From: Nocardioides stalactiti
Lineage (GTDB): Bacteria; Actinomycetota; Actinomycetes; Propionibacteriales; Nocardioidaceae
Length of the DNA stretch: 34,035 nucleotides
Direction of reading: 5' to 3'
Assembly (NCBI RefSeq): GCF_014180715.1
Contig: NZ_JACEFC010000040.1
Coordinates: 1-34,035, forward strand
Of this stretch, positions 1-8,378 are shown in pieces. The notes under the pieces were generated by a model. The model did no database searches. It worked only from the letters and a program-made list of their open reading frames with translations, and was not told the origin of the DNA. The first letter of the stretch is position 1; every line of letters begins with the position of its first letter. Position numbers and translations under genes: made by a program.

Positions 1-126
1 GAGCTGGCGTGGCAGGCGCTCTGGGAGTGGCTGGAGTCCGAGCGGTTCGACCGGGACCAGGTCCACACCGTCCTGACGGCGTCGCTGGCGGGTCTCGCCC
101 AGCTGTTGCCGCGGGTGATCCCGTGA
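1..126 (+). CDS. C-terminal end of an unidentified protein, possibly a TetR-type regulator
   Basis: The first base of the window lies inside an open frame that ends at a TGA at 124-126. Only 41 residues are visible. They are helical and rich in Leu and Trp, with ALWEWLESERF near the beginning and LAQLLPRVIP at the end. A short amphipathic C-terminal helix like this is common in TetR-family ligand domains, but no DNA-binding part is visible, so that is only a suggestion. The reading frame is supported by its high third-position GC and by the absence of a better frame on either strand. The gene converges with the MerR-type gene, with 19 bases between the two stop codons. Confidence 0.5.
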   Translation, partial: ELAWQALWEWLESERFDRDQVHTVLTASLAGLAQLLPRVIP

Positions 127-145
127 GACGGACCGCGGCGGGTCC

Positions 146-895
146 TCATCCACCTCGGCGGGCGGTGCCCGACCCGTCCGCGCCGAGTGCCCGGACGATC
201 GCCTCGTTGGAGGCGCGCTGGAACGAGGCGACGAGCGCCTCGAGGGTCAGCTGACGCAGCTTGGTGAGGCTGTGCTCGAAGCGGTCGCGCTCGGCATCGC
301 TGCGCGGTTCGGCGCGGAACGGCGCCAGCACCTGGTGGCGGACGACCTCGGTGAGGTCGTCGACGAGGGCCGAGATGTGCCGGACGATCGCCGCGTCCGC
401 GTCGCGCACGGCGCGGATGGGGAGGTCGAGGTCGAGGAGCTGTGCGGTGATCGAGAAGGTCATCAGCAGGTCGAAGCCCTCGTCGGTCACCTCGATCGCC
501 CGCATCTCGGCGAGCCACCGGACGTCCTCCTCCGACAGCCGGCGTCCGACGCGTCGTTCGAGCTCGGCGCGGGTGACGCTCTCGGGCCGGTGGCTCGCCC
601 ACGGCGAGAGCATCACGCGCTGGATGACGAGGTCCTCGGCCGAGGCCTCCTCCGGCATCCGCTCGAGGTAGTCCTGGATCTCGGCCAGGGAGAAGCCGTG
701 CTCCTGGAGCGCGCGGATGAGCTGGAGGCCGGCCAGGTGGCGCTCGTCGTAGTACGCGTGCCGGCCGTGCCGCATCGGGGGAGGGAGCAGGCCGAGGCTC
801 GCGTAGTAGCGGGCCGTGCGGACCGACGTCGAGGCGGCGCTGGCGAGGTCGTCGATCGTCAGCATGTCGTCGGTGCTCACGCCCTCCGTGCTCAT
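146..895 (-). CDS. MerR-family transcriptional regulator
   Basis: A 249-residue protein with an N-terminal MerR winged helix-turn-helix at about residues 11-80. LTIDDLASAASTSVRTARYY is the recognition segment, followed by the GLLPPPMRHGRHAYYDERHL wing, and ALQEHGFSLAEIQDYLE begins the linker helix. The remaining 170 residues are an effector or dimerisation region with no metal-binding Cys pattern, so a MerR/CueR-type metal sensor is unlikely; the ligand is unknown. The ATG at 895 is preferred because a strong AAGGAAGG ribosome-binding site lies just upstream on the minus strand. An internal ATG at residue 11 would also keep the whole domain. The gene is divergent from ndk across about 108 bases that contain a perfect 11-bp palindrome, a plausible autoregulatory operator. 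The family call is firm; the regulatory target is inferred. Confidence 0.88.
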   Translation of the reverse strand: MSTEGVSTDDMLTIDDLASAASTSVRTARYYASLGLLPPPMRHGRHAYYDERHLAGLQLIRALQEHGFSLAEIQDYLERMPEEASAEDLVIQRVMLSPWASHRPESVTRAELERRVGRRLSEEDVRWLAEMRAIEVTDEGFDLLMTFSITAQLLDLDLPIRAVRDADAAIVRHISALVDDLTEVVRHQVLAPFRAEPRSDAERDRFEHSLTKLRQLTLEALVASFQRASNEAIVRALGADGSGTARRGG

Positions 896-926
896 GGTGA
901 ACCTTCCTTGCCGTCTGACACCCCGA

Positions 927-937
927 CTGTCACAGTA
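927..937. promoter_or_regulatory. Perfect 11-bp palindrome, candidate MerR operator
   Basis: The sequence ACTGTCACAGT has two 5-base arms that are exact reverse complements around one central base. It sits 32 bases upstream of the MerR-type ATG. A TTGACA hexamer on the minus strand (948-943) lies next to it and could be a -35 box. This is the usual place for an autoregulatory operator, but no binding is shown. Confidence 0.4.
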
Positions 938-991
938 GCGCTGTCAACGTTGGTTGCGGTACTGCGTGCCCCGCCCCCGGCCGGGCCTCGA

Positions 992-997
992 TAGAGT
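992..997 (+). promoter_or_regulatory. -10 box of ndk, probable leaderless promoter
   Basis: TAGAGT fits the TANNNT core of actinobacterial -10 boxes and ends six bases before the ndk GTG. No Shine-Dalgarno sequence precedes the GTG. This spacing predicts a transcript that starts at the start codon itself. No clear -35 box is visible. Confidence 0.55.
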
Positions 998-1003
998 CCC
1001 CGC

Positions 1004-1411
1004 GTGACCCAACGCACTCTGGTCCTGCTCAAGCCCGACGCCGTCCGCCGCGGCCTGGTGGGCGAGGTGCTGTCGCGGTTCGAGGCCAAGGGCCTCACCA
1101 TCGTCGCGATGGAGCACCGGCTCATCGACGCCGCCCAGGCCGACGCGCACTACCACGAGCACGTCGAGCGTGACTTCTACCCGCCGCTGCGCGACTTCGT
1201 AACCAGCGGCCCGCTCGTGGCCGTCGTGCTCGAGGGTGACGAGGCGATCGAGGTGGTCCGCGGCATCAACGGCGCCACCGACGGCCGCAAGGCCGCGCCG
1301 GGGACGATCCGCGGTGACCTGTCGCTCTCCAACCGGGAGAACCTGGTCCACGGCTCGGACTCCCCGGAGTCGGCCGAGCGCGAGATCTCGCTCTGGTTCC
1401 CCGCTCTCTGA
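1004..1411 (+). CDS. ndk: Nucleoside diphosphate kinase
   Basis: Transfers the gamma phosphate of ATP to nucleoside diphosphates through a phosphohistidine, balancing cytosolic NTP and dNTP pools. The 135-residue length matches the bacterial family. Visible signatures are TLVLLKPDAVRRGLVGEV at the N terminus, the GTIRGD loop at 100-105, and the active-site block NLVHGSDSPESA, in which His116 is the phosphorylated residue. The GTG start puts the first beta strand directly at the N terminus, as expected. There is no ribosome-binding site; a -10 box six bases upstream suggests a leaderless message. The 206 bases between ndk and mreB hold a weak hairpin and probably the mreB promoter, so ndk is likely monocistronic. 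Confidence 0.97.
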   Translation: MTQRTLVLLKPDAVRRGLVGEVLSRFEAKGLTIVAMEHRLIDAAQADAHYHEHVERDFYPPLRDFVTSGPLVAVVLEGDEAIEVVRGINGATDGRKAAPGTIRGDLSLSNRENLVHGSDSPESAEREISLWFPAL

Positions 1412-1442
1412 GAGTTCCCACGAGTCACATCCGTCTCACCCG

Positions 1443-1461
1443 CCTCGGCGTGCCTCCGAGG
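1443..1461 (+). terminator. Weak hairpin downstream of ndk
   Basis: CCTCGG and CCGAGG form a 6-bp stem with a 7-base loop about 30 bases after the ndk stop. No T-run follows. It could help end ndk transcription. In the same gap, TACTCT at 1481-1486 is a possible -10 box for the mre operon, with no convincing -35 box. Confidence 0.25.
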
Positions 1462-1617
1462 TGAGGGGCCGAACCTTTCCTACTCTCGCAAGCGGAGGGT
1501 CCCGGATCGTGCGCTCGGGAACCGCCCCGGCAACGACCCGCGAGGGGAGTCGTCGGCTTCCCCGTTGCGCACGAAGGGTCCAGGGCAGGACCCGAGGGAC
1601 GTCTGCGAGGGCATGCG

Positions 1618-2649
1618 TTGAGGGCGAAAAGCATCATCGGCCGGGACCTGGCCGTTGACCTCGGTACCGCCAACACGCTCGTCTACGTCCGTCGACGGGG
1701 CGTGCTCCTCGACGAGCCCAGCGTCGTCGCCATCAACGACTCCACCGGCGACGTGATCGCGGTCGGTCACGAGGCCAAGGCGATGATGGGCCGCACCCCC
1801 GACAACATCACCGCGCTCCGCCCACTGCGCGACGGCGTCATCGCCGACTTCGAGGCGACCGAGCAGATGCTCCGGCACTTCATCGCCCGGGTCCACCGCC
1901 GCCGCTACTTCGCCAAGCCGCGGATGGTCATCTGCGTGCCGAGCGCCATCACCCCCGTCGAGCAGCGTGCGGTGAAGGAGGCCGGCTACCAGGCGGGCGC
2001 CCGCCGCGTGTACGTCGTCGAGGAGCCCATGGCCGCCGCGATCGGCGCCGGGCTCCCCGTCCACGAGCCGACCGGCAACATGGTCGTCGACGTCGGCGGC
2101 GGGACCACCGAGGTCGCCGTCATCTCCCTGGGCGGCATCGTGACCAGCCTCAGCATCCGCACCGCCGGCGACGAGCTCGACAACGCGATCGTCGCCTGGA
2201 TGAAGAAGGAGCACGGCCTCATGCTCGGCGAGCGCACCGCCGAGGAGGTCAAGATCAGCCTCGGCTCCGCGTTCCCCGCCCAGGGCGAGCGTGAGGGCGA
2301 GGTCCGCGGCCGCGACCTGGTCACCGGGCTACCGCGCACCGTCACCGTGACCGCGGCGGACATCCGCAAGGCGCTCGACGAGCCGCTGCACGCGATCGTC
2401 GACGCCGTCCGCGTCACCCTCGACCAGACCCCGCCCGAGCTCGCCGGGGACATCATGGACCGCGGCATCGTCCTCACCGGCGGCGGCGCCCTGCTCCGCG
2501 GCCTCGACGACCGGATCCGTCACGAGACCGGCATGCCCGTCCACGTCGCCGAGGACCCGCTCGTCTCCGTGGCGCTCGGTGCCGGACGCTGCGTCGAGGA
2601 GTTCGAGGCGCTCCAGCAGGTGCTCATCACCAACCCGAGGCGCTTCTGA
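1618..2649 (+). CDS. mreB: Rod-shape-determining actin homologue MreB
   Basis: Bacterial actin that polymerises under the membrane and positions the side-wall synthesis machinery. The 343 residues show the actin-fold signatures: phosphate-1 loop DLAVDLGTANTLVYV near residue 10, VVDVGGGTTEVAVISLGG as phosphate-2, VEEPMAAAIGAGLPV, and adenosine motif IVLTGGGALLRGLD near residue 280. The family usually begins with a few residues before KSIIGRDLAVDLGT. Only a TTG at 1618 gives that N terminus, because the nearby ATG at 1613 meets a stop after one codon. A weak GAGGG lies about six bases upstream. The stop codon overlaps the mreC ATG by one base (TGATG), so translation of the operon is probably coupled. 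Confidence 0.95.
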   Translation: MRAKSIIGRDLAVDLGTANTLVYVRRRGVLLDEPSVVAINDSTGDVIAVGHEAKAMMGRTPDNITALRPLRDGVIADFEATEQMLRHFIARVHRRRYFAKPRMVICVPSAITPVEQRAVKEAGYQAGARRVYVVEEPMAAAIGAGLPVHEPTGNMVVDVGGGTTEVAVISLGGIVTSLSIRTAGDELDNAIVAWMKKEHGLMLGERTAEEVKISLGSAFPAQGEREGEVRGRDLVTGLPRTVTVTAADIRKALDEPLHAIVDAVRVTLDQTPPELAGDIMDRGIVLTGGGALLRGLDDRIRHETGMPVHVAEDPLVSVALGAGRCVEEFEALQQVLITNPRRF

Positions 2650-3602
2650 TGAGTCTCGACACCCGGCCGCCGCGGCAGCGACCAGTGCGTCAGGTCTCGA
2701 CGCCGCGCGAGCGGCTCGAGGCGAGCGGGATGCCGTCCCGCTCCCTGCTCGTCGCCCTCGTGCTGGCCTGCGTCGCGCTCATGGTCGTCGACCTGTCCGG
2801 CGGGAAGGACTCGCCGATCGCTCCCGTGCGCCGCGTCGTCGGCGAGGTGATCGGTCCTGCTCAGGCCGCCGTGAGCGAGGTGATGGGCCCGATCGTCGGC
2901 CTGCCCGGCGCGCTCCGGACCAACGACGCGCTCCGCGACGACCTCGCGGTGGCGAAGGACCGCAACGCCGACCTCGAGGCCGAGCTCGAGCGCGCGGGTT
3001 ACAACGACAACCGGTACGACGAGTTCGCCGGGATGTGCCAGATGATCGGCGACCTCGGCTACGCCGTCTCCCCGGCGCACGTCATCGGCTACGGCTCGGC
3101 CCAGTCGTTCTCCGACACCGTCACCATCGACGCCGGCTCCGACGCCGGGCTGCGCCCCGACATGACCGTCCTCAACAACGACGGCCTCGTCGGCCGCGTC
3201 CTCGCGGTCACCAGCGAGACCGCCACCGTGCTCCTCATCATCGACCCCGCGTCGACGGTCGGCGGCCGGGTCGGCGACAACATGGAGAACGGGATGGTCG
3301 ACGGCCAGGGCGGCTTCGAGGCCGACCGGCCGCTCGAGCTGCGCCTCCTCGACAACACCGTCGTCCCGCAGAAGGGTCAGGCGGTCGTGACCTGGGGGAG
3401 CGAGGGCGGCGCGCCCTACGTCTCCGGGGTCCCGATCGGTGAGGTGTCGAAGACCTTCGAGGAGCTCCGCCTCGGCACCTTCCGGGCCGTGCTCGAGCCC
3501 TACGTCGACTTCACGTCCCTCGGCCTGGTCGGCGTCGTCGTACCGGCGGGCGACGACCAGCGGGTCATCGCGGCCGACTGCGTCCCGGGAGGCACCCGAT
3601 GA
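2649..3602 (+). CDS. mreC: Rod-shape-determining protein MreC
   Basis: Bitopic scaffold of the elongasome that links cytoplasmic MreB to the periplasmic part of PBP2 and activates it. The 317-residue protein has a basic cytoplasmic start, one membrane helix at about 30-50 (SLLVALVLACVALMVVDL), and a short coiled coil (LRDDLAVAKDRNADLEAELE) near 100-115. The extracytoplasmic beta domain carries the family feature GLVGRVLAVTSETATVLLII. Length and order match MreC. It begins on the last base of the mreB stop codon and ends in an ATGA overlap with mreD. Confidence 0.93.
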   Translation: MSLDTRPPRQRPVRQVSTPRERLEASGMPSRSLLVALVLACVALMVVDLSGGKDSPIAPVRRVVGEVIGPAQAAVSEVMGPIVGLPGALRTNDALRDDLAVAKDRNADLEAELERAGYNDNRYDEFAGMCQMIGDLGYAVSPAHVIGYGSAQSFSDTVTIDAGSDAGLRPDMTVLNNDGLVGRVLAVTSETATVLLIIDPASTVGGRVGDNMENGMVDGQGGFEADRPLELRLLDNTVVPQKGQAVVTWGSEGGAPYVSGVPIGEVSKTFEELRLGTFRAVLEPYVDFTSLGLVGVVVPAGDDQRVIAADCVPGGTR

Positions 3603-4162
3603 GGGGCACCCCGCGTCTGGTCGCCGCGCTCTGCACCGTCGTCGTGGCGCTGCTGCTCCAGGTCACCGTCTTCCCGCACCTCGCCTGGAACGGCGTCGTC
3701 CCCGACCTGGTCCTGCTCGCCGTCGTCGGCGCGGCCCTCGTCACCGATGCGCGGTTCGCGACCCTGCTCGGCTTCGGCGCCGGCCTGCTGCTCGACGTCG
3801 CGCCCCCGGCCGACCACGCGGCCGGCCGCTGGGCGCTCGCGCTGCTCGTCGTCGGCTACGTCGTCGGGCGGGTCGCCCACGACCACCAGCCCGGCGGACA
3901 GCGGCCGTCGTACCCGGTGATGCTGGCGGCCGGTGCGGCCGGCGCGTTCGTCGGCACCTCTCTCTTCGCCCTGTCCGGCCTGGTCCTCCGCGACCCCGCG
4001 GTCGGTGTCGGCGAGCTGCTCGAGGTGGTCCTCGCGGCCGTCGCCTACGACGTCCTCGCCGCCGTGGTCGTCGTCCCGGCGACCGTCTGGCTGTTCACCC
4101 GCGAGCCGGGCCCCCGACCGGCTCAGGTGACCCCGCGCCTCCCTCGGCGGACGCCTGTCTGA
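3599..4162 (+). CDS. mreD: Rod-shape-determining membrane protein MreD
   Basis: Small polytopic inner-membrane partner of MreC. The 187-residue sequence is almost entirely hydrophobic, with five or six membrane helices beginning with LVAALCTVVVALLLQVTVF. It contains the family pattern LVTDARFATLLGFGAGLLLDVAPP, a conserved cytoplasmic turn in MreD. Sequence conservation in this family is low, so position between mreC and pbp2 is a main part of the evidence. Its start overlaps the mreC stop (ATGA) and its stop overlaps the PBP2 start (TGATG), consistent with co-translation. Confidence 0.9.
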   Translation: MRGTPRLVAALCTVVVALLLQVTVFPHLAWNGVVPDLVLLAVVGAALVTDARFATLLGFGAGLLLDVAPPADHAAGRWALALLVVGYVVGRVAHDHQPGGQRPSYPVMLAAGAAGAFVGTSLFALSGLVLRDPAVGVGELLEVVLAAVAYDVLAAVVVVPATVWLFTREPGPRPAQVTPRLPRRTPV

Positions 4163-6291
4163 TGCCCGCGCCGACCAGCAGCTCCTCGCACCGCAGCCGG
4201 CTCCGGCTGATCGTGATCCAGGCGCTCGCGTTCTCGCTGCTCGCGACCCTCGCCGGCCGGCTCTACTACCTCCAGGTCGTGACGGGGGAGGACTACCAGG
4301 GCAAGGCGGCCTCGCAGTCGGTCCGGGACGTCGTCGTCCAGCCCGAGCGAGGCCTCATCGTCGACGCCGAGGGCCGCCCGCTCGTCACCAACCGGCTCAC
4401 CTGGGTCGCCTCGGTGGACCGGACGCTCGTCGGCAGGATGGAGCCGCGGGTGCGGCGCGCCCTGCTCAAGCGCGTGGGCCGGGTGCTCGACCTCGAGCCG
4501 AGGCAGATCTCCCGCAAGCTGGTCCTCTGCGGCACCGACGGTGCGCGCGAGGGCACCTGCTGGAACGGCTCGCCCTACCAGCCGGTACCGGTCGCCCAGG
4601 ACCTCGACGACGCCGTCGCGTTGCGGATCAACGAGCAGCCGGAGGACTTCCCGGGCGTGGTCGTCGTCCAGCAGAGCGTCCGCGACTACCCGCGCCCCTT
4701 CGGCATCAACGCGGCCCACCTCCTCGGCTACCTGAGCCCGATCACCAAGGAGGAGCTCGAGTCCGCCGAGCAGGGCGAGGACACCTCGGTCAACGGTGCG
4801 TCGGTCGTCGGTCGCGCCGGCGTCGAGAAGGAGTACGACGCCTGGCTGCGCGGCCAGCCCGGCTACCAGCGGGTCAAGGTCAACGCCAACGGTGAGGTGA
4901 TCGGCGACGACGGTGAGGTCCAGGCCCAGCCCGGGGACACCCTCGTCACCTCGATCGACGCCAAGGTGCAGGGGGTCGTCGAGCGCCAGCTGCACGAGAT
5001 GATGATGATCGCGCGCTCCACCGTCGACACGGTCACGGGCCGCCCCTACGTCGCCGACTCGGGCGCCGCCGTGGTGATGGAGGCGGACACCGGTCGGATC
5101 ATCGCGATGGCCAGCCAGCCGACGTACGACCCCGAGGTCTGGGCCGACGGGATCACCCAGAAGCAGCTGAAGCGGCTGTACTCCGAGGCGGCCGGCACTC
5201 CGCTGCTGGGCCGCGCGATGCAGGGCCAGTTCGCGCCCGGGTCGACGTGGAAGCCGTTCATGACGGCCGGTGCGCTGACCCACGGCTACAGCCCGGACAC
5301 GCGCCTGGACTGCTCCTCGGGCTTCCAGGTCGGGGGCCGGGTGTTCAAGAACTACGAGTCCGGCGCCTACGGGTCCATCTCCTTCGCCGACGCGCTCAAG
5401 GTCTCCTGCAACACCTTCTTCTACCGGATCGGCTTCGACTACTGGGCGCGCTTCGGCTCCGACGTCGCCGACGTCGACGCCCGGGACCCGCTGGTCGAGG
5501 AGGCCAAGAACTTCGGCTTCGGCAGCCCGACCGGGATCGACATCCCGGGCGAGGCGTCGGGCCGGATCGCCGACCGCAGGTGGAAGCGCGCCTACTACAA
5601 GTCGATGAAGGACTACTACTGCGGCATCTCCGAGAAGCCCCAGGACGCGAAGACCAGCGACTTCGTCTACAAGTTCGCCTACGAGTTCTGCGTGGAGGGC
5701 TACGCCTATCGTGCGGGCGACGCGGTGAACTTCGCGATCGGCCAGGGCGACACCATCGTGACGCCGCTGCAGCTCGCCCGTGCCTACGCCGCGATCGTCA
5801 ACGGCGGTGACCTCTGGGAGCCGCGGGTCGGCAAGGCGATCGTGTCGCCCGACGGCGAGACGGTCCGCGAGATCAAGCCGTCGAAGGCGGGCAACGTCGA
5901 CCTGCCGGCGTCGGTGCTGACCTACATCGACGAGGCGCTCAAGAACGTCAGCCGCGAGGGCACGATGGCCTGGCGGTTCCCCGGCTTCCCGCTCGACGAG
6001 GTGCAGGTCCGCTCCAAGACCGGCTCCGCCGAGGTCTACGGCAAGCAGTCGACCTCCTGGGTCGCCTCCTACACCGAGGACTACGTGGTCGTGATGATGA
6101 TCAGCCAGGGCGGTACCGGCTCGGGCACGTCCGGTCCGGGCATCCGCAAGATCTGGGAGGCGCTGTACGGCGTCGTCGGTGAGGAGGTCGTGCCCGGCAA
6201 GGCCGCCATCGACGGCACCCTGCCGCCCGAGCGGCTCCCCGTGTTCGGCCGCGACGGCTCGATCCTGCCGCCCGTCCGCGAGGAGGACTGA
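4162..6291 (+). CDS. mrdA: Penicillin-binding protein 2, elongasome transpeptidase
   Basis: Class B PBP that cross-links new peptidoglycan during elongation in partnership with RodA. The 709 residues hold a short basic N terminus, a membrane helix at about 16-36, a dimerisation/pedestal domain, then the transpeptidase domain. All three catalytic motifs are present: S-T-W-K at 361-364 with nucleophile Ser361, S-C-N at 415-417 and K-T-G at 619-621. The frame is open far upstream of 4162, but the ATG at 4162 overlaps the mreD stop and puts the membrane helix at the normal place. An insertion-like region rich in Tyr and Lys at about 475-520 (KRAYYKSMKDYYCGISEK) lies between SxN and KTG. Beta-lactams are the expected inhibitors. 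Confidence 0.95.
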   Translation: MPAPTSSSSHRSRLRLIVIQALAFSLLATLAGRLYYLQVVTGEDYQGKAASQSVRDVVVQPERGLIVDAEGRPLVTNRLTWVASVDRTLVGRMEPRVRRALLKRVGRVLDLEPRQISRKLVLCGTDGAREGTCWNGSPYQPVPVAQDLDDAVALRINEQPEDFPGVVVVQQSVRDYPRPFGINAAHLLGYLSPITKEELESAEQGEDTSVNGASVVGRAGVEKEYDAWLRGQPGYQRVKVNANGEVIGDDGEVQAQPGDTLVTSIDAKVQGVVERQLHEMMMIARSTVDTVTGRPYVADSGAAVVMEADTGRIIAMASQPTYDPEVWADGITQKQLKRLYSEAAGTPLLGRAMQGQFAPGSTWKPFMTAGALTHGYSPDTRLDCSSGFQVGGRVFKNYESGAYGSISFADALKVSCNTFFYRIGFDYWARFGSDVADVDARDPLVEEAKNFGFGSPTGIDIPGEASGRIADRRWKRAYYKSMKDYYCGISEKPQDAKTSDFVYKFAYEFCVEGYAYRAGDAVNFAIGQGDTIVTPLQLARAYAAIVNGGDLWEPRVGKAIVSPDGETVREIKPSKAGNVDLPASVLTYIDEALKNVSREGTMAWRFPGFPLDEVQVRSKTGSAEVYGKQSTSWVASYTEDYVVVMMISQGGTGSGTSGPGIRKIWEALYGVVGEEVVPGKAAIDGTLPPERLPVFGRDGSILPPVREED

Positions 6292-7511
6292 TGACGGGCT
6301 CCACGCTAAGCCGGACCGCCACCCGGTCGCGCCGTACCGGTGGCGACCGGTGGCTGCAGTGGCGCGACCTCGACCTGCTGCTCCTCGGTGCGGTCGTCCT
6401 GCTCGGCACGATCGGCTGCATCCTGGTCTGGTCGGCGACGATCCACCGCGACGACCTCACCGGCGGCGACCCCAAGGCGTTCCTCGCCAAGCAGGTGGTC
6501 AACCTCGGCATCGGGCTGGGGCTGCTCGTCGTCGTCGCGGCGACCGATCACCGGTGGGTCCGGATCCTCGCGCCCGTCGCCTACGGTCTCGCGGTCCTCG
6601 GGCTGGTCCTGGTGCTCGTCATGGGCACCACCATCAACGGGTCGCGCTCGTGGCTGATGCTCGGCGGGCTCTCGCTCCAGCCGTCGGAGCTCGCCAAGCT
6701 CGCCGTGGTCGTCGGGATGGCTCTGGTCGTCGCCGAGCGCAGCGAGGGCCGCTGGCGCGACCGGGTCGGGACCGTCGACGTCGTCCTCATGCTGACCGTC
6801 GCCGCCGTGCCGGCCGTGCTCATCCTCGCCCAGCCCGACCTCGGCACCATGCTCGTCCTCAGCGCCACCGTCTTCGGCGTGATCGCGGCGTCCGGCGCGC
6901 AGCGGCGCTGGCTCGTCGTGCTCGTCGGGTCCGGCGTCGGGGTCGCCGTCTTCGCGGTCGCGTCGGGCTTCCTCGAGGCCTACCAGGTCGACCGGTTCCT
7001 CGCCTTCACCGATCCCGGTCGCGACCCGAAGGGCGCCGGCTACAACGTCGAGCAGGCGCGGATCGCCGTCGGCAACGGCGGGCTCTTCGGGCAGGGCCTG
7101 TTCGAGGGGTCGCAGACCAGCTCCGGCTTCGTGCCCGAGCAGCACACCGACTTCGTGTTCACCGTCGCCGGGGAGGAGCTCGGCCTCGTCGGCGCGGGCT
7201 TCATCATCGTGCTGCTCGGCGTCGTGATCTGGCGGGCGCTGCGGATCGCCGCGCGCACCGACGACGTGTTCGGCCGGATCGCGGCCGCCGGCATCGCCTG
7301 CTGGTTCGGGTTCCAGGCCTTCCAGAACATCGGCATGTGCGTCGGGATCATGCCCGTCACCGGCGTCCCGCTGCCGTTCGTGTCGTACGGCGGTTCGTCG
7401 ATGTTCGCCGGCATGCTCGCCATCGGGCTGCTCCAGAACATCCACCTCCGCACCCTCTCCGCGCCGGCGTCGCGGATGCAGCCGGCGAAGCGGGTGCTCG
7501 TCCGCGGCTGA
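6291..7511 (+). CDS. rodA: Peptidoglycan glycosyltransferase RodA (SEDS family)
   Basis: Polymerises lipid II into glycan strands for side-wall growth, working with PBP2. The 406 residues form about ten membrane helices. SEDS signatures are visible in order: INGSRSWLMLGGLSLQPSEL near 112-131, LAQPDLGTMLVL, the loop VPEQHTDFVFTVAGEELG that carries the essential acidic residue of the family, and the C-terminal PVTGVPLPFVSYGGSSM. RodA rather than FtsW is chosen because the gene lies directly after mreBCD and PBP2. The ATG overlaps the PBP2 stop. It is the last gene of the operon; no clear terminator hairpin was found in the 47 bases that follow. Confidence 0.94.
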   Translation: MTGSTLSRTATRSRRTGGDRWLQWRDLDLLLLGAVVLLGTIGCILVWSATIHRDDLTGGDPKAFLAKQVVNLGIGLGLLVVVAATDHRWVRILAPVAYGLAVLGLVLVLVMGTTINGSRSWLMLGGLSLQPSELAKLAVVVGMALVVAERSEGRWRDRVGTVDVVLMLTVAAVPAVLILAQPDLGTMLVLSATVFGVIAASGAQRRWLVVLVGSGVGVAVFAVASGFLEAYQVDRFLAFTDPGRDPKGAGYNVEQARIAVGNGGLFGQGLFEGSQTSSGFVPEQHTDFVFTVAGEELGLVGAGFIIVLLGVVIWRALRIAARTDDVFGRIAAAGIACWFGFQAFQNIGMCVGIMPVTGVPLPFVSYGGSSMFAGMLAIGLLQNIHLRTLSAPASRMQPAKRVLVRG

Positions 7512-7558
7512 GTACGTGTGCTCATCCGCTCCGCCCCCGGTGCGCCGAGCATGAGGGG

Positions 7559-8347
7559 ATGGACACGACCCAAGGAGCACTGGCCGGCGGCTTGTTCGTC
7601 GGGACGCTGACCCTCATCGGCGCGACCTTCGTCGGCTGCTCGCCCTCCGACCGGGCGCTGGAGCGGGCCGTCGAGGGCAAGCCCGGCGTCGTCCGGGTCT
7701 CCGCCCAGGAGGCGCAGGGCGACGACTTCATCCCGTTCGCCGACCCGCCGTCGTACGTCGACGTGACGATGGAGAGCGATGCTCGCGCCTCGGAGGTCGC
7801 CGACGTGCTCGCGGAGTACGAGGACGAGATCGCCGACGACGACGTGGCGACCGTCGAGGTACGGCTGCGGGGACCGAAGCAGGCGACGCTGGTTGTCGGC
7901 TACGACGTCGTCGGCACCGAGGAGATGGCCGAGGACCTCGTGGCGGCGCAGGACTCGGCGGACGTCCTCGCCTACCGCCAGACCGCGACGTCAGGGATCC
8001 GCGAGGTCGAGGTCGAGCTGGTGCCGCTCGAGCTCGCCGAGGTGGTGGCCCACGCCGACGGCTACGAGGCCGAGGGGGCCGGCACGGTCACCCTCACGTC
8101 GGGCTCCTGGGTGCTCGTCCGCGCGACCTCCGAGCGAAGCCGGACGCTCGCCGCCGAGCGGCAGCGCTTCGTGCTGGCGGCCGACCAGCGCTACGGACTC
8201 GACGGCGCCACCATCACGGGCCGGGCGCGGCTCGTGCTGTGGGTGAGGCCCGGTGACGCCGACGCGGTGCGGTCCTTCGCCGACACCTGGGGTCCCGACC
8301 TGGGGCGGATCGTCGTCCACGAGATCGACGGACCGCGGCTGCCCTGA
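7559..8347 (+). CDS. Putative exported or lipid-anchored protein of unknown function
   Basis: The family is not recognised. The 262-residue protein has a hydrophobic N-terminal stretch GLFVGTLTLIGATFVGCSPS ending in a single Cys, followed by a soluble, acidic region. The F-V-G-C site resembles a lipobox but has Phe instead of Leu at -3, and the N terminus lacks positive charges, so lipidation is uncertain and a simple membrane anchor is possible. The rest alternates acidic helices and beta strands (VATVEVRLRGPKQATLVVGY, VEVELVPLELAEVV), perhaps two related subdomains. The ATG is preceded by GAGG very close by, or by a weak GAGCAT six bases upstream if the message is leaderless. It follows rodA in the same direction by 47 bases and could be co-transcribed, but nothing ties it to wall synthesis. 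Confidence 0.65.
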   Translation: MDTTQGALAGGLFVGTLTLIGATFVGCSPSDRALERAVEGKPGVVRVSAQEAQGDDFIPFADPPSYVDVTMESDARASEVADVLAEYEDEIADDDVATVEVRLRGPKQATLVVGYDVVGTEEMAEDLVAAQDSADVLAYRQTATSGIREVEVELVPLELAEVVAHADGYEAEGAGTVTLTSGSWVLVRATSERSRTLAAERQRFVLAADQRYGLDGATITGRARLVLWVRPGDADAVRSFADTWGPDLGRIVVHEIDGPRLP

Positions 8348-8378
8348 GGACCGGCCGGCGTGATGTCCGCCGCTCGCG

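Noticed and set aside
3439..4161. Long open frame in front of the PBP2 start
   Set aside because: It is the shadow of mreC and mreD in another frame and reads as Arg/Pro-rich text. The ATG at 4162, coupled to the mreD stop, gives the normal PBP2 N terminus.
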